DNA of 64,000 nucleotides from Rhodococcus sp. 105337 (GCF_012844225.1 NZ_JABAGQ010000007.1:124001-188000), one strand, 5' to 3'; numbered from the stretch's first letter, positions 8,905 through 19,503 are shown. Notes: a model not told the origin generated them from the sequence alone. Numbers and translations are program-made.

Positions 8905-9938
8905 TTGTCCAGCAACGCTACGATCGACGCCTGATCGACGTCCCCGAGCGTGGCAGGCGACCACTGCGGATTGCGATCCTTGTCGACGAGCACGGAGCGA
9001 ACTCCCTCCGCGAAGTCGGGTGTGAGGGCGATCCGCACCGCGACCCCGAGTTCCCGGGTGAAGCACTCCTCCAAGGTGCTTTCGGCACCTCGCCGCAACA
9101 GTTCCGCGGTGACCCAGACACTCGTCGGCGACAGCGCCGTCAGCGCGTCGCGTGTCTTCTCCGCCCAGGCGGTGTCGATATCGGGGTCGTCGGAGAGACG
9201 AGCCAGCATGTCGAGTACGGTCCCGTCACCGAAGACCGCCTCGATGTCGGTGAAACGCCGCGCCAGATCCGATTCGGGGGCCGGTTCGACGTACTCGTCG
9301 AGCGCGTCCTGCCAGTGCCCCGCCCTGATCCGGTCGGCCAGTTCGCCGATGCGTGCGCTCGGCACATAGTGCGTCGCGAGTCCGACCGCGAGTGCGTCGC
9401 CCGCGTCGATCCGCGCGCCGGTGGTGCCCAGGTACATGCCGACGGCGTCGCAACGCGCCGTGGTTCCGCGCAGCCGGGGAAGGAAGTGGCTCGAACCGAC
9501 GTCGGGAATGAAACCGATCGCCGTCTCCGGCATGGCGAAGGTCGACTTCTCGGTCGCGATGCGCACTGCTCCGTGCACCGAGATCCCCAGTCCCCCACCC
9601 ATCGTCACGCCGTCGAGCAGCGCCAGGTAGGGCTTGGGGTAGGTCGCGACGAGCCGGTCGAGCCGGTATTCGTCCGAGAAGTAGCCGCGGACGGTGTCGG
9701 CGTCGCCCTGCACCGCCGCCTCCCGCACCGGCTTGATGTCACCCCCCGCACAGAACGCGCGATCGGACAGGCTGGTGACCAGGACGGCCGTGATCTCTGG
9801 ATCGTCGCGCCATGCCTCCAGCGGGGCGTACATGTCGCGGATCATCGACCGGTCGAGCGCGTTGAGTGCAACCGCCCGATCGAGCTGCACCTCGCCGACA
9901 CCATTGGCGACGCGTGTGCGGATGAAGGAGTCGTTCAC
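8901..9938 (-). CDS. Enoyl-CoA hydratase/isomerase family protein, 3-hydroxyisobutyryl-CoA hydrolase type
   Basis: A 345-residue crotonase-fold protein of the HIBYL-CoA hydrolase type, which hydrolyses 3-hydroxyisobutyryl-CoA in valine breakdown. Oxyanion-hole and family motifs are visible: FCAGGDIK, DGVTMGGGLGIS, ATEKSTFAMPETAIGFIPDVGSS (conserved Glu and Asp) and the C-terminal region CFTRELGVAVRIALTPDFAEGVR with LVDKDRNPQW. The length fits HIBCH rather than the ~260-residue hydratases. The GTG at 9938 begins VNDSFIRTRV. No other valine-degradation gene is adjacent, although a fatty-acid-type operon lies 3 kb away. Confidence 0.82.
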   Translation of the reverse strand: MNDSFIRTRVANGVGEVQLDRAVALNALDRSMIRDMYAPLEAWRDDPEITAVLVTSLSDRAFCAGGDIKPVREAAVQGDADTVRGYFSDEYRLDRLVATYPKPYLALLDGVTMGGGLGISVHGAVRIATEKSTFAMPETAIGFIPDVGSSHFLPRLRGTTARCDAVGMYLGTTGARIDAGDALAVGLATHYVPSARIGELADRIRAGHWQDALDEYVEPAPESDLARRFTDIEAVFGDGTVLDMLARLSDDPDIDTAWAEKTRDALTALSPTSVWVTAELLRRGAESTLEECFTRELGVAVRIALTPDFAEGVRSVLVDKDRNPQWSPATLGDVDQASIVALLDN

Positions 9939-9996
9939 GGGCCGGAGCCTACCGGTCGTCCGCCCGTAGTGCGGTATGCCCGGGCCGGTTCCCGCC

Positions 9997-10671
9997 CTAC
10001 GGAAACAGCTGTTCGTGCGTCCACGTCGTACCGTCCCGGCCGTAGCGCAGCCGCCGGTGCCGGCGGCCCGGGTCGGCCTGCCAGAACTCGACGGTGGTGG
10101 CCTCGAGACACCACGCTCTCCAGTGGGGCGACACCCACGCCGGATCGGCGTCCAGCGCCTCGACCCGCTCACTCACCACACGGTCGTAGTCACGCGGGTC
10201 GTCGAGGATCTCACTCTGCAGACCGGTCGACGCGACCGCACGGGCCAGCGGCGACCGTTCGACGAAGTCGCGCCCACACACTTCGGAGCCGCCGGAACGC
10301 ACCGGCCCCCGCACCCTGATCTGACGGCCGTGCTCACGCCAGTAGAACGTCAGTGCCGCAGCGGCCGTCGCGCCCAGGTGGCGTCCCTTCGGGGACCGGT
10401 TGTCGCCCGAGAACCACCAGCCGTCCGCGGTGACATCCTTGAGAAGCAGGGTCCGGGCATCGGGCACCCCGTCCTCGTCGACGGTCGACAGCGTCGTCGC
10501 ATGCGGCTCTGCGATGCCGGCGTCCACGGCGTCCGTCAGCCACTGCAGAAACAGATCCTGGGGTCGCGGGGTCACCGGACGCTCCGGCGGTGGCTGCGTG
10601 GCGAACACCGGGATCGCCCTGACCCAGGCGCGTACGTCGGGGTACTTCTCGAGGTGCGGGATCTCGGCCAC
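9997..10671 (-). CDS. Pyridoxamine 5'-phosphate oxidase family protein (PdxH-like)
   Basis: An FMN-binding split-barrel protein of 224 residues resembling PdxH, which oxidises PNP/PMP to PLP. The visible motifs are ATTLSTVDEDGVPDARTLLLKDV (FMN-site strand), SPKGRHLGATAAAALTFYW, GRQIRVRGPV, and a C-terminal WCLEATTVEFWQ with RRHRRLRY, which matches the PdxH C-terminal dimer region (EFWQ, RLHDR-like). The GTG at 10671 is chosen to begin just before the conserved helix; upstream in-frame sequence includes a short repeat and looks non-coding. Whether it is the cell's main PdxH or a relative cannot be settled by reading. Confidence 0.75.
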   Translation of the reverse strand: MAEIPHLEKYPDVRAWVRAIPVFATQPPPERPVTPRPQDLFLQWLTDAVDAGIAEPHATTLSTVDEDGVPDARTLLLKDVTADGWWFSGDNRSPKGRHLGATAAAALTFYWREHGRQIRVRGPVRSGGSEVCGRDFVERSPLARAVASTGLQSEILDDPRDYDRVVSERVEALDADPAWVSPHWRAWCLEATTVEFWQADPGRRHRRLRYGRDGTTWTHEQLFP

Positions 10672-10681
10672 CCGGGAAGCG

Positions 10682-10711
10682 TAACGGCCCGAGGTCGGAT
10701 AACGGCCCGAG
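10682..10711. repeat. Two copies of a 12-mer upstream of the PdxH-like gene
   Basis: TAACGGCCCGAG occurs at 10682-10693 and 10700-10711, an 18-base period, in the 56-base gap between the PdxH-like start and the VOC stop. Function unknown; possibly a regulator site or chance slippage. Confidence 0.5.
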
Positions 10712-10727
10712 TCACGGGGCGACGAGG

Positions 10728-11198
10728 TCAGTCCTCTCCCGTCGCCGCGTCGCCGGTGAGCGGACCCACCAGCATCCACCGGTGACCGAACGGGTCGAGC
10801 AGGGTCGCGTTGCGATGACCGTGGCTTTCGTTGATCCAGCGTTCCACCGACCCTCCGGCGGTGCGGGCGCGGGCGAGAACGGCGTCCGCGTCGCCGACCG
10901 GAAGCATCAAGCTCACCGAGGTGGCGCCGGACTGGGGCGCGGTCAGTCCCATCTCGGGAAACTCCTCGGCGAGGTACACCATCCCCGTCGGAAGGCTCAG
11001 TTCGGCGTGACCGATCCGCCCGTCCTCCATCACCACCGGGTCGCCGACGAGCGAGGCGCCGAAAACACCGGTGTACCAGTCGATTGCGTCACGCGCTCGG
11101 GAGACGGTGAGGTACGGGAGAGCGCCGGCGGCGGGAAAGTCGTCGTCAGGGTTGGTCGGCATCTCCGGATGATCTCCCTTTTCCGATGTGTTCGTCAT
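10728..11198 (-). CDS. VOC-superfamily (glyoxalase/PhnB-like) protein
   Basis: A 156-residue vicinal-oxygen-chelate fold protein. It has two beta-alpha-beta-beta-beta units: LPYLTVSRARDAIDWYTGVFGA, then DGRIGHAELSLPTGMVYLAEEFPE, and later TSVSLMLPVGDADAVLARARTAGG ending NATLLDPFGHRWML. This is the PhnB-like subgroup, which usually lacks a known substrate. The ATG at 11198 is the longest start; an internal ATG at 11162 (MPTNPDDDF) with GGGAG 11 bases upstream is an alternative that fits the family length better. It is preceded by a SnoaL-like gene in the same direction. Confidence 0.75.
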   Translation of the reverse strand: MTNTSEKGDHPEMPTNPDDDFPAAGALPYLTVSRARDAIDWYTGVFGASLVGDPVVMEDGRIGHAELSLPTGMVYLAEEFPEMGLTAPQSGATSVSLMLPVGDADAVLARARTAGGSVERWINESHGHRNATLLDPFGHRWMLVGPLTGDAATGED

Positions 11199-11261
11199 GA
11201 CCCCAGTCTTCGCGCCGGCGGCTCACTCGTCTTGGACGATTGGGAACACTTCCCAGACCGC

Positions 11262-11747
11262 TCACGAGGCGCGGGGCTGATTTGTCAGCATCGCCCACCG
11301 GTTGGTGGTCAGCCGGAAGTTCGGGAGGTCGGACAAGAAAGTCACCGTCTCCCAGTTACGTTCGTAACCGGTGTGGCAGATGCGCCAGTTCCCGTCGTCG
11401 CCCAGGATGTAGCGATCGAAGTAGTGCGCCGACCCCCGCATCATCATTCCGTCTTCGGGCACCATGATGGTGTCGGCCAGAAGCCACACGCCCGTTGCGG
11501 TGGTCCCGTCGGGTCCGATTTCGATCTCGGGATGACTGCAGTGATGTTCGGTGACAATGCGGGTGCCGAGCGTGTTCTCGAGGAACCCCAGAAAGGCGTC
11601 ACGCGACTCGAAACTGAGATGCTCGCCGTACACCGCGGTGGCGTCGGGCATCAGGGTGGCGGACAGTTCGGTCCACGATTTGGTATCCAGCGCTCGCAGG
11701 TAGCGGTATTTCAAGCGCTCGATCGCCGCCACCGCCGCCAGATCCAT
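11262..11747 (-). CDS. SnoaL/NTF2-like domain protein
   Basis: A 161-residue NTF2-fold protein of the SnoaL-like type: an N-terminal helix AAIERLKYRYLRALDTKSWTEL, then LMPDATAVYGE, HHCSHPEIEIGPDGTTATGVWLL and HYFDRYILGDDGNWRICHTGYERNWE. This class includes steroid isomerase-like and dehydratase-like enzymes; substrate is not readable. The ATG at 11747 is chosen because GGGAGG lies 6 bases upstream; the longer reading to 11822 adds an unconserved stretch. It lies between a TetR gene and a VOC gene, all on the minus strand. Confidence 0.75.
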   Translation of the reverse strand: MDLAAVAAIERLKYRYLRALDTKSWTELSATLMPDATAVYGEHLSFESRDAFLGFLENTLGTRIVTEHHCSHPEIEIGPDGTTATGVWLLADTIMVPEDGMMMRGSAHYFDRYILGDDGNWRICHTGYERNWETVTFLSDLPNFRLTTNRWAMLTNQPRAS

Positions 11748-11877
11748 CACGGGCCTCCCGTCACCATGTACCTGCAGGTACCGCTCCAAGGTTAGTCCGG
11801 AATTGTTTCGGCGGGCGTGCAATTCGGAGACTCGGAGACCGGCTCGATTGCGGTTCGGTCACAGCGCCGGGCCCGGA

Positions 11878-12483
11878 TCACGGCGGAGGACGAAGCCCGC
11901 GAACGGTGGTCTCGACGACCAGCTCGGCGTACGCGTCGTCCTCCGCCGGCTCGGGTGTCGTCAGGGCGAACAGCGCGTGACTCAGGACGGCACCGGTCAC
12001 CAATTCGAGAAGCAATGTCGCCGACGTGTCCGCCGGCAGATCGCCGCGCTCGACGGCCCGGTGCACGATGGTGCGCGCCGCGAGCAGACGGCTCTTGTTG
12101 AGGGTGTGGGTCAGGCGCGCGAGCAACTCGGGATTGACCCGGGCGTCGAGCGCGACGCGAAGACTGACCAGCCCGGGCGTCGTGCGATACCCCTGCAGCA
12201 ATTGGCGGGCGAGCTCGACGAGATCCGAGCGGAGATCCCCGGTGTCGATGGGCACCGGGAGGGGGCTGCGTGCCTCGAGCGCCTGGACGAGCAAATCGTC
12301 CTTGCTCTCCCAGCGGCGGTACAGCGCGGCTCTGCCCACTCGTGCCCGCCTGCCCACGGCATCGAGGGTGAAGCCGCGCCAGCTCGTCTCCGAGTACACC
12401 TCGAGTACCGCGTCGAACACCCGGTCCTCGAGGTCGGCGTCGCGGGGCCGCCCGCGGCGGCGCGGGGCTGCTACATCTGTCAC
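11878..12483 (-). CDS. TetR-family transcriptional regulator
   Basis: About 201 residues with an N-terminal TetR helix-turn-helix (FTLDAVGRRARVGRAALYRRWESKDDLL, roughly residues 38-65) preceded by a basic RRRGRPRD arm, then an all-helical ligand domain. It is divergent from the TLP1-ECH-ACAD operon and probably represses it and itself through the palindrome at 12513-12535. The start is unsettled: GTG codons at 12483, 12486 and 12510 are in frame and none has a strong ribosome-binding site, so the mRNA may be leaderless. The ligand is probably an acyl-CoA or related molecule; this is inferred only from the neighbours. Confidence 0.88.
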   Translation of the reverse strand: MTDVAAPRRRGRPRDADLEDRVFDAVLEVYSETSWRGFTLDAVGRRARVGRAALYRRWESKDDLLVQALEARSPLPVPIDTGDLRSDLVELARQLLQGYRTTPGLVSLRVALDARVNPELLARLTHTLNKSRLLAARTIVHRAVERGDLPADTSATLLLELVTGAVLSHALFALTTPEPAEDDAYAELVVETTVRGLRPPP

Positions 12484-12512
12484 CACCCGAGTGTGCCAGA
12501 CCTGGTCCACAT

Positions 12513-12535
12513 ATACAGACTGAAACAGTCCGTAT
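12513..12535. promoter_or_regulatory. Palindromic TetR operator
   Basis: The 23-base inverted repeat reads ATAC-a-GACTG-aaa-CAGTC-c-GTAT. The arms are perfect except for one position. It sits between the TetR start and the divergent TLP1 start, the usual place for a TetR operator. Binding is inferred. Confidence 0.8.
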
Positions 12536-12580
12536 TAGGCTGTGGACGTCCCTCCCCGACGAAGTACTCGAAGGAACGCC

Positions 12581-14104
12581 ATGACAGACCCCACCCGGGT
12601 TCCCGTCGTGATCGGCGTCGGCGACCTGCGCTCCGGCCGCGCCGGTTCGCCCGCCGACCCACGCGAACCGCTCGACCTCATTCATGAGGCCACCGCGTCC
12701 GCGTTGACCGACACCGGTGTCGATCGCGACGCTCTCGTCTCGCGCATCGACACCATCCGGGCCATCAAGACGGCAAGCTGGTCCTACGACGATCTGCCCG
12801 GCCTTCTCGGCGAGCGACTCGGCGCGCGAGCCGTCCACACGTCGACGACCCCCATCGGTGGGCACTGGCCGGCGGCACTGCTCGACCGCATCGCGCACGA
12901 CATCGCGCACGGCACGAGCGGTGTCGCGTTGCTCGTCGGCGGCGAAGCCCAGGCCTCGGTGACCAACGCCTTCAAGCAGGGCACCGATCCGGCATCGCTC
13001 GGCTGGACGACCGCTCCCGGCGGCCCGCCCGCGTTCGATCCCGGCGACCTCGGCAGCCCCGCCATGCAGCGGGCCGGAATGATCGCTCCCACCCGGGTCT
13101 ACCCGCTCTTCGAGAACCGGCTCAGCCACGAATTGGGACACACGCGCGAGCAGTCGATCGACTGGTCCGCCGAGCTGTACGCGGCGTTCTCGGAGATCGC
13201 CGGCAACAACCCGGCTGCATGGAACCCGACCCTGCGCACCGCCGACGACATCCGCACCGCCGGACCCGGCAACCGCATGGTCACCGACCCGTACCCGCTG
13301 CTGTGCAACGCGATGCCGTTCGTCGACCAGGCAGCCGCCGTGGTCGTCACCTCGCTCGCGACGGCCCGGGAACTCGGCGTCGCCGACGACCATCTGCTCT
13401 ACGTGTGGGGTGGCGCCGGAGCCACGGAGACCCCGGACGTCCTCGCCCGGGCAGAACTCGGCCGCTCCGCCGCGCTCGCGGATGCCCTGCGCCGCACCCT
13501 CGAGGCCACCGACCTTCGGCCCGCCGACTTCGACATCGTCGACGCGTACAGCTGCTTCCCGGTGGTACCGAAACTGCTCGTCGAGCACCTGGGTCTCCCG
13601 CGCGACACGGTGCCGTCGGTGACCGGTGGCCACTCGTTCTTCGGTGGACCGCTCAACAGCTACACGCTGCACTCGGTGGTCGCGGTCGCGCAGCGGCTCC
13701 GCCGGGACGGCGAACTCGCCCTCGTGCACGGCAACGGCGGCTACCTGACGTACCAGCACGTCGTGGTGCTCGGATGCGCGCCGCACACCGAAGGCTACGT
13801 CGGAAATCCCGAGCACGTGCAGATACCGCCGTCCGCACCCGACGCCGCACAGGACTACTCCGGTGAGGTCGAGATCGTGACCGCCACCGCGGAATACGGC
13901 CGCGACGGCGCGCCGTCCGTCGGATTCCTCGTCGGCACCACGACCGACGGCCGGCGGGTATCGGGACACACCGACGCGGAAGGGGCGCGGCTTCTTTCGG
14001 CAGGCGCGGACCTCATCGGCACCGTCGTCCACGTCACCGACCAGGGCGGGCAACTCACCGTGGCCCGCATCGACACCCCTTCCTCCGAGGAGCACCCGCA
14101 GTGA
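12581..14104 (+). CDS. Thiolase-like protein type 1 (TLP1) / acetyl-CoA acetyltransferase family protein
   Basis: A 507-residue thiolase-fold protein. The N-terminal ~400 residues follow the thiolase layout (VPVVIGVGDLRSG, DFDIVDAYSCFPVV, GGHSFFGGPLNSYTLHS, GNGGYLTYQHVV). The last ~80 residues form an extra beta domain (GFLVGTTTDGRRVSGHTDAEG), matching the additional C-terminal domain known for mycobacterial TLP1. Positions where thiolases carry their catalytic cysteines (the N-terminal nucleophile and the C-terminal CxG) have other residues, so ordinary Claisen chemistry is doubtful. The ATG at 12581 has AAGGA 5 bases upstream. It overlaps the next gene by GTGA and heads a three-gene CoA operon. 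Confidence 0.82.
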   Translation: MTDPTRVPVVIGVGDLRSGRAGSPADPREPLDLIHEATASALTDTGVDRDALVSRIDTIRAIKTASWSYDDLPGLLGERLGARAVHTSTTPIGGHWPAALLDRIAHDIAHGTSGVALLVGGEAQASVTNAFKQGTDPASLGWTTAPGGPPAFDPGDLGSPAMQRAGMIAPTRVYPLFENRLSHELGHTREQSIDWSAELYAAFSEIAGNNPAAWNPTLRTADDIRTAGPGNRMVTDPYPLLCNAMPFVDQAAAVVVTSLATARELGVADDHLLYVWGGAGATETPDVLARAELGRSAALADALRRTLEATDLRPADFDIVDAYSCFPVVPKLLVEHLGLPRDTVPSVTGGHSFFGGPLNSYTLHSVVAVAQRLRRDGELALVHGNGGYLTYQHVVVLGCAPHTEGYVGNPEHVQIPPSAPDAAQDYSGEVEIVTATAEYGRDGAPSVGFLVGTTTDGRRVSGHTDAEGARLLSAGADLIGTVVHVTDQGGQLTVARIDTPSSEEHPQ

Positions 14105-14895
14105 CCGAACCGATCGTTCTCGTCGAGCAGCGCGACCACACGCTGATCGTCACCATCAACCGCCCCAAGGCCGCGAACAGCATCAACGCCGACGTGCACC
14201 GGGCGCTCGGAGAAGCATGGGAGCGGGCCGCCGACGACCGCACCGTGCGCGCCGTCGTGCTGACCGGTGCGGGTGACGCCGTGTTCTGCGGCGGCGCCGA
14301 CCTCAAGGCACTCGGCACCGCCGGGCCCGACGGGGTCACCCCGCCCGAGACCGCACACTGGGGATTCGCCGGTGTCGTCAAGCACCACATCGCGAAGCCG
14401 ATCATCGCCGCTGTCAACGGCACCGCACTCGGCGGCGGCACCGAACTCGCCCTCGCCAGCGATCTCGTGGTCGCCTCCGACACAGCCGAATTCGGTCTCC
14501 CCGAGGTGCACCGCGGGCTCATCGCCGGCGCGGGCGGCGTGTTCCGCATCGGACAGGCGATCCCGCGGGCGATCGCGATGGAACTCGTCCTCACCGGGAA
14601 GCCGATGCCGGCCGCCGACGCGCTGCGCTGGGGCCTCGTCAACCGGGTCGTGCCGCAAGCCGACGTGCTGACCACCGCGCTGGATCTCGCCGCACAGATC
14701 GCGGCGGGGGCACCGCTCGCCGTACAGGCGAGCAAGACGGTGGCACGCGGGATCGTCGACGGTCATGTCTCCGCGGAAGACCATTCGTGGGACCTGACCG
14801 AAAAGGCCCTCGCACGGCTCACCACCAGCGCCGACACCCTCGAAGGCGTCATGGCCTTCATGCAGAAGCGTGAACCCGTCTGGAAGGGCGAATGA
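14101..14895 (+). CDS. Enoyl-CoA hydratase/isomerase (crotonase) family protein
   Basis: A 264-residue crotonase. Motifs include LIVTINRPKAANSIN, VVLTGAGDAVFCGGADLKA (first oxyanion-hole strand), NGTALGGGTELALASDLVVASDTAEFGLPEVHRGLIAGAGG (second oxyanion hole; Glu in PEVHRG) and KPMPAADALRWGLVNRVV. It fits hydration or isomerisation of an enoyl-CoA made by the adjacent dehydrogenase. The GTG start at 14101 overlaps the TLP1 stop and the stop overlaps the dehydrogenase start (ATGA), so the three proteins are probably made together. Confidence 0.9.
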   Translation: MTEPIVLVEQRDHTLIVTINRPKAANSINADVHRALGEAWERAADDRTVRAVVLTGAGDAVFCGGADLKALGTAGPDGVTPPETAHWGFAGVVKHHIAKPIIAAVNGTALGGGTELALASDLVVASDTAEFGLPEVHRGLIAGAGGVFRIGQAIPRAIAMELVLTGKPMPAADALRWGLVNRVVPQADVLTTALDLAAQIAAGAPLAVQASKTVARGIVDGHVSAEDHSWDLTEKALARLTTSADTLEGVMAFMQKREPVWKGE

Positions 14896-16052
14896 CGATG
14901 ACCACCACCGAAGCGCTGCGCTGGGACACCGACGAGCAGAAGGCACTGCGGCAACTCGCCGCCGACTTCACCCGCAAGGAGATCCTCCCCCATCTCGACA
15001 CGTGGGAGCGTGAGGGTTCCATCCCGCGCGAACTCCATCGCAAAGCCGCGGACGCCGGACTTCTCGGGGCCTCCGTCGCCGAAGAGCACGGCGGTTCCGG
15101 TGGCAACGCCCTCGACATGCTCACGATTCTCGAGCAGATCATCCTCTCGGGCGGATCGTCGGGCCTGATCTCCGCGCTGTTCAGCCACGGAATCGCGACC
15201 CCGCACATCATCGCCTCCGGCAACACCGACCTCATCGACCGGTACGCGCGGCCCGCGCTCGAAGGCAGGATGATCGGGTCGCTCGCCATCACCGAGCCCA
15301 GCGGTGGTTCCGATGTCGCGAACATCCGCACCACCGCTCGCCGCGAGGGCGACGAGTACGTCATCAACGGCGCCAAGCTGTACATCACCTCGGGCACCCG
15401 CGCGGACTTCGTCACCACCGCGGTCCGCACCGGCGACGCAGGCGCCGGCGGTATCTCGTTGATCGTCGTTCCCACCGACACACCGGGTTTCACGGTCTCG
15501 CGCAAGCTCGACAAGATGGGCTGGCTGTGCTCGGACACCGCCGAACTGTTCTACGACGACGTGCGTGTCCCCGTCTCGAACCTCATCGGTGCGGAGAACT
15601 CCGCCTTCGGCCAGATCGCCCAGCAGTTCCAGGGTGAGCGGCTGTCGCTGGCCTTCCAGGCCGTCGCCACCGCGCAGCGTTGCTTCGATCTCACCGTCGA
15701 CTGGGTCAAGTCCCGCGAGACCATGGGACGGCCGCTGTCGAAGCGGCAGGTCGTGCGGCATCGCCTCGCAGAACTCGCCACCGAGATCACTGCGGCACAG
15801 ACATTCTGCCGCTCGGTCGCGGAACGCTGGGCCAACGGCGAGGGCATGCTGCTCGAAACGTCCATGGCGAAGAACAACGCCGTGAAGGTGTGCGACACCG
15901 CCGTGATGGAAGCGGTTCAGCTCGCCGGCGGCATCGGTCTGATGCGCGAGAGCGAGGTCGAGCGCCACTTCCGCGACGCGCGCGTCCTCGGAATCGGTGG
16001 CGGCACAACCGAGATCATGAACGAGATCATCAGCAAGCTGCTGGGCTTGTAA
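14892..16052 (+). CDS. Acyl-CoA dehydrogenase
   Basis: An FAD enzyme of 386 residues that oxidises acyl-CoA to enoyl-CoA. It shows the family order: N-terminal helical domain, beta domain with SLAITEPSGGSDVANI and YVINGAKLYITSGTRADF, then the C-terminal helical domain with FQGERLSLAFQAVATAQRCFD, RQVVRHRLAEL and the terminal RVLGIGGGTTEIMNEIISK. The internal QAVATAQRCF and C-terminal GGTTEIM look like the long-chain/other acyl-CoA dehydrogenase group. Third gene of the operon after TLP1 and ECH, presumably a short beta-oxidation-like or side-chain degradation route under the TetR. Confidence 0.91.
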   Translation: MTMTTTEALRWDTDEQKALRQLAADFTRKEILPHLDTWEREGSIPRELHRKAADAGLLGASVAEEHGGSGGNALDMLTILEQIILSGGSSGLISALFSHGIATPHIIASGNTDLIDRYARPALEGRMIGSLAITEPSGGSDVANIRTTARREGDEYVINGAKLYITSGTRADFVTTAVRTGDAGAGGISLIVVPTDTPGFTVSRKLDKMGWLCSDTAELFYDDVRVPVSNLIGAENSAFGQIAQQFQGERLSLAFQAVATAQRCFDLTVDWVKSRETMGRPLSKRQVVRHRLAELATEITAAQTFCRSVAERWANGEGMLLETSMAKNNAVKVCDTAVMEAVQLAGGIGLMRESEVERHFRDARVLGIGGGTTEIMNEIISKLLGL

Positions 16053-16069
16053 CCCTGCGGATGTGAACC

Positions 16070-16108
16070 GATATGCCGGCGGCCGAGGACTTCGGCCGTC
16101 GGCATATC
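16070..16108. terminator. 17-bp stem hairpin between convergent genes
   Basis: The arms 16070-16086 and 16092-16108 are complementary over 17 bases with one G-T pair and a 5-base loop (ggact). It lies between the acyl-CoA dehydrogenase stop and the convergent DUF6069-like stop, so it can end both transcripts. Confidence 0.75.
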
Positions 16109-16112
16109 GCTG

Positions 16113-16577
16113 TCAACGCAATGCCCGGCGGTGTCCCGCACGGCCACGGTGCCGCAGGACTTCGAGTCCCGCCACCGCTGCCACCGCGACGACCACGTGC
16201 ATCGTCACCAGCGCGGCAGTGCTCGCGGTGTCGAAATCGGCCACGACGGTCCCCTGGATCGTGGCGAGGGGCAGCAGTGCCCCCACGACCTGCGCGATCC
16301 GCAGGAACCCGCTCCACCACAGACTCAGCAGTGCCGCGAGGGCAAGTCCGGCCGCGAGCGGGCCCGCGGTCATGAGCACGACACCACCGGGCGCCGCCGA
16401 AGCTACGGTCCCGGCGTCGGTGTGCTCGAACGAACCGCCGGCGGCGAGCCCGACGAGCCACACGACGAGATTGACCACGAGCGCAAGCAGCACGGTCGCC
16501 ACCACGACGACGAGCCTGTCCGGAACGCGCACAGCGGCGGAGACAGAAGACGATCGAGAAGTTTCGGACGCAGTCAT
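16113..16577 (-). CDS. Small four-helix membrane protein (DUF6069-like)
   Basis: A 154-residue integral membrane protein. Four hydrophobic segments are visible: LVVVVATVLLALVVNLVVWLVGL (about 22-44), VVLMTAGPLAAGLALAALLSL (66-86), a segment near IAQVVGALLPLATIQG, and AALVTMHVVVAVAAVAGLEVL (121-141). The layout resembles actinobacterial DUF6069 proteins, whose function is unknown. The ATG at 16577 has AGGAGG 4 bases upstream. It stands alone between a convergent operon and the ABC-F gene, which reads away on the same strand. Confidence 0.7.
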   Translation of the reverse strand: MTASETSRSSSVSAAVRVPDRLVVVVATVLLALVVNLVVWLVGLAAGGSFEHTDAGTVASAAPGGVVLMTAGPLAAGLALAALLSLWWSGFLRIAQVVGALLPLATIQGTVVADFDTASTAALVTMHVVVAVAAVAGLEVLRHRGRAGHRRALR

Positions 16578-16621
16578 GAATCCTCCTGAAGGGTGCTGTC
16601 ATTCGACGACACCCATCGTCC

Positions 16622-16643
16622 GACCTCGAGTCGGCTCGAGGTC
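16622..16643 (-). terminator. Hairpin downstream of the ABC-F gene
   Basis: GACCTCGAG-TCGG-CTCGAGGTC is a perfect 9-bp stem with a tetraloop, 33 bases after the ABC-F stop on the minus strand. No T-run follows. Confidence 0.5.
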
Positions 16644-16675
16644 AAGACCTCGACCGCGCCCGGTGACGGTGGAGG

Positions 16676-18481
<1,806 letters not shown>

Positions 18482-18501
18482 TGCCTTCCGGAGTGTTCAG
18501 T

Positions 18502-19437
18502 TCAGTGATGTGCGATATCGGTGTCGAGCACGACGCGGGCGCCCGGCACCGGGCCGGTTGCGAGGCGCACCGTGCGGCACACGCCCGCCCCCGCCAGTTC
18601 GGCGCTCACGGTGACCGCGGCGTGATGGTCGGCGACGAGGAACGCGCACGTGGGGCCCGAGCCGGACACCAGCCCGGCAAGAGCACCGGCGTCGACCCCG
18701 GCCCGCAGGGTGCGACGGAGTTTGGGGTCGAGCGACAATGCCGCGGCCTGCAGGTCGTTACCGAGCAACGGTGCGAGTTCGTGCGGGTCGCCGGACGCGA
18801 GCGCCGACAGTACGTCGTCGGAGTCCCCGACGCGCGCCGGATCGCCGCCCGCGCGCAGGCTGTCGAGCTCGCGGAAGACCACCGGCGTGGACAGGCCGCC
18901 CTTGGCCAGCGCCAGGACCCAGTGGAATGTTCCCCGCGTGAGCACCGGCACGAGCTGTTCGCCGCGCCCGGTGCCGAGTGCGGTGCCGCCGTGCAGGCAG
19001 AACGGCACGTCGCTGCCGAGCTGCGCGGCGAGCCCGTCGAGATCGTCGCGTGACGCGCCGAGCCCCCACAGGGCGTCGAGTGCGACGAGGGTCGCAGCCG
19101 CGTCTGCGCTGCCGCCCGCCATCCCGCCGGCGACCGGAATGCCTTTGGCGATGGTGATCGCCACCTCGGGCGCACGCCCGGCGCGTTCGGCGATCAGCTC
19201 TGCGGCGCGCCACGCAAGGTTGGTCGAGTCGGTGGGCACCGCCCCGGCGTCGGCGCCCGAGACGTGCACGCTGAGCCGGTCCGAACCCACCACCGAGACT
19301 TCGTCGTACAGCGACAGTGCCTGGAAGACGGTGTGCAGATCGTGGTAGCCGTCCGGGCGCAGATCGCCCACCGCCAGATGCAGATTGACCTTGGACGGGG
19401 CCCGCACGGTGACGGGAGCGGGAACGACAGAAAGCAC
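18502..19437 (-). CDS. ispE: 4-diphosphocytidyl-2-C-methyl-D-erythritol kinase
   Basis: IspE phosphorylates CDP-methylerythritol in the MEP isoprenoid pathway. The 311-residue GHMP kinase has the substrate motif [21 protein letters not shown], the ATP loop [18 protein letters not shown], and the C-terminal [13 protein letters not shown]. The GTG at 19437 gives [18 protein letters not shown]. In mycobacteria ispE follows ksgA directly; here cspA, a WYL regulator and mgtE lie between them. The downstream ABC-F gene is 20 bases away and probably co-transcribed. Confidence 0.94.
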   Translation of the reverse strand: MLSVVPAPVTVRAPSKVNLHLAVGDLRPDGYHDLHTVFQALSLYDEVSVVGSDRLSVHVSGADAGAVPTDSTNLAWRAAELIAERAGRAPEVAITIAKGIPVAGGMAGGSADAAATLVALDALWGLGASRDDLDGLAAQLGSDVPFCLHGGTALGTGRGEQLVPVLTRGTFHWVLALAKGGLSTPVVFRELDSLRAGGDPARVGDSDDVLSALASGDPHELAPLLGNDLQAAALSLDPKLRRTLRAGVDAGALAGLVSGSGPTCAFLVADHHAAVTVSAELAGAGVCRTVRLATGPVPGARVVLDTDIAHH

Positions 19438-19503
19438 GAGTACACAGCTTACCCGCGCGACGGCAAGGCCCCGGACCACGCGTGCGGTACCACACTCCGA
19501 CTC

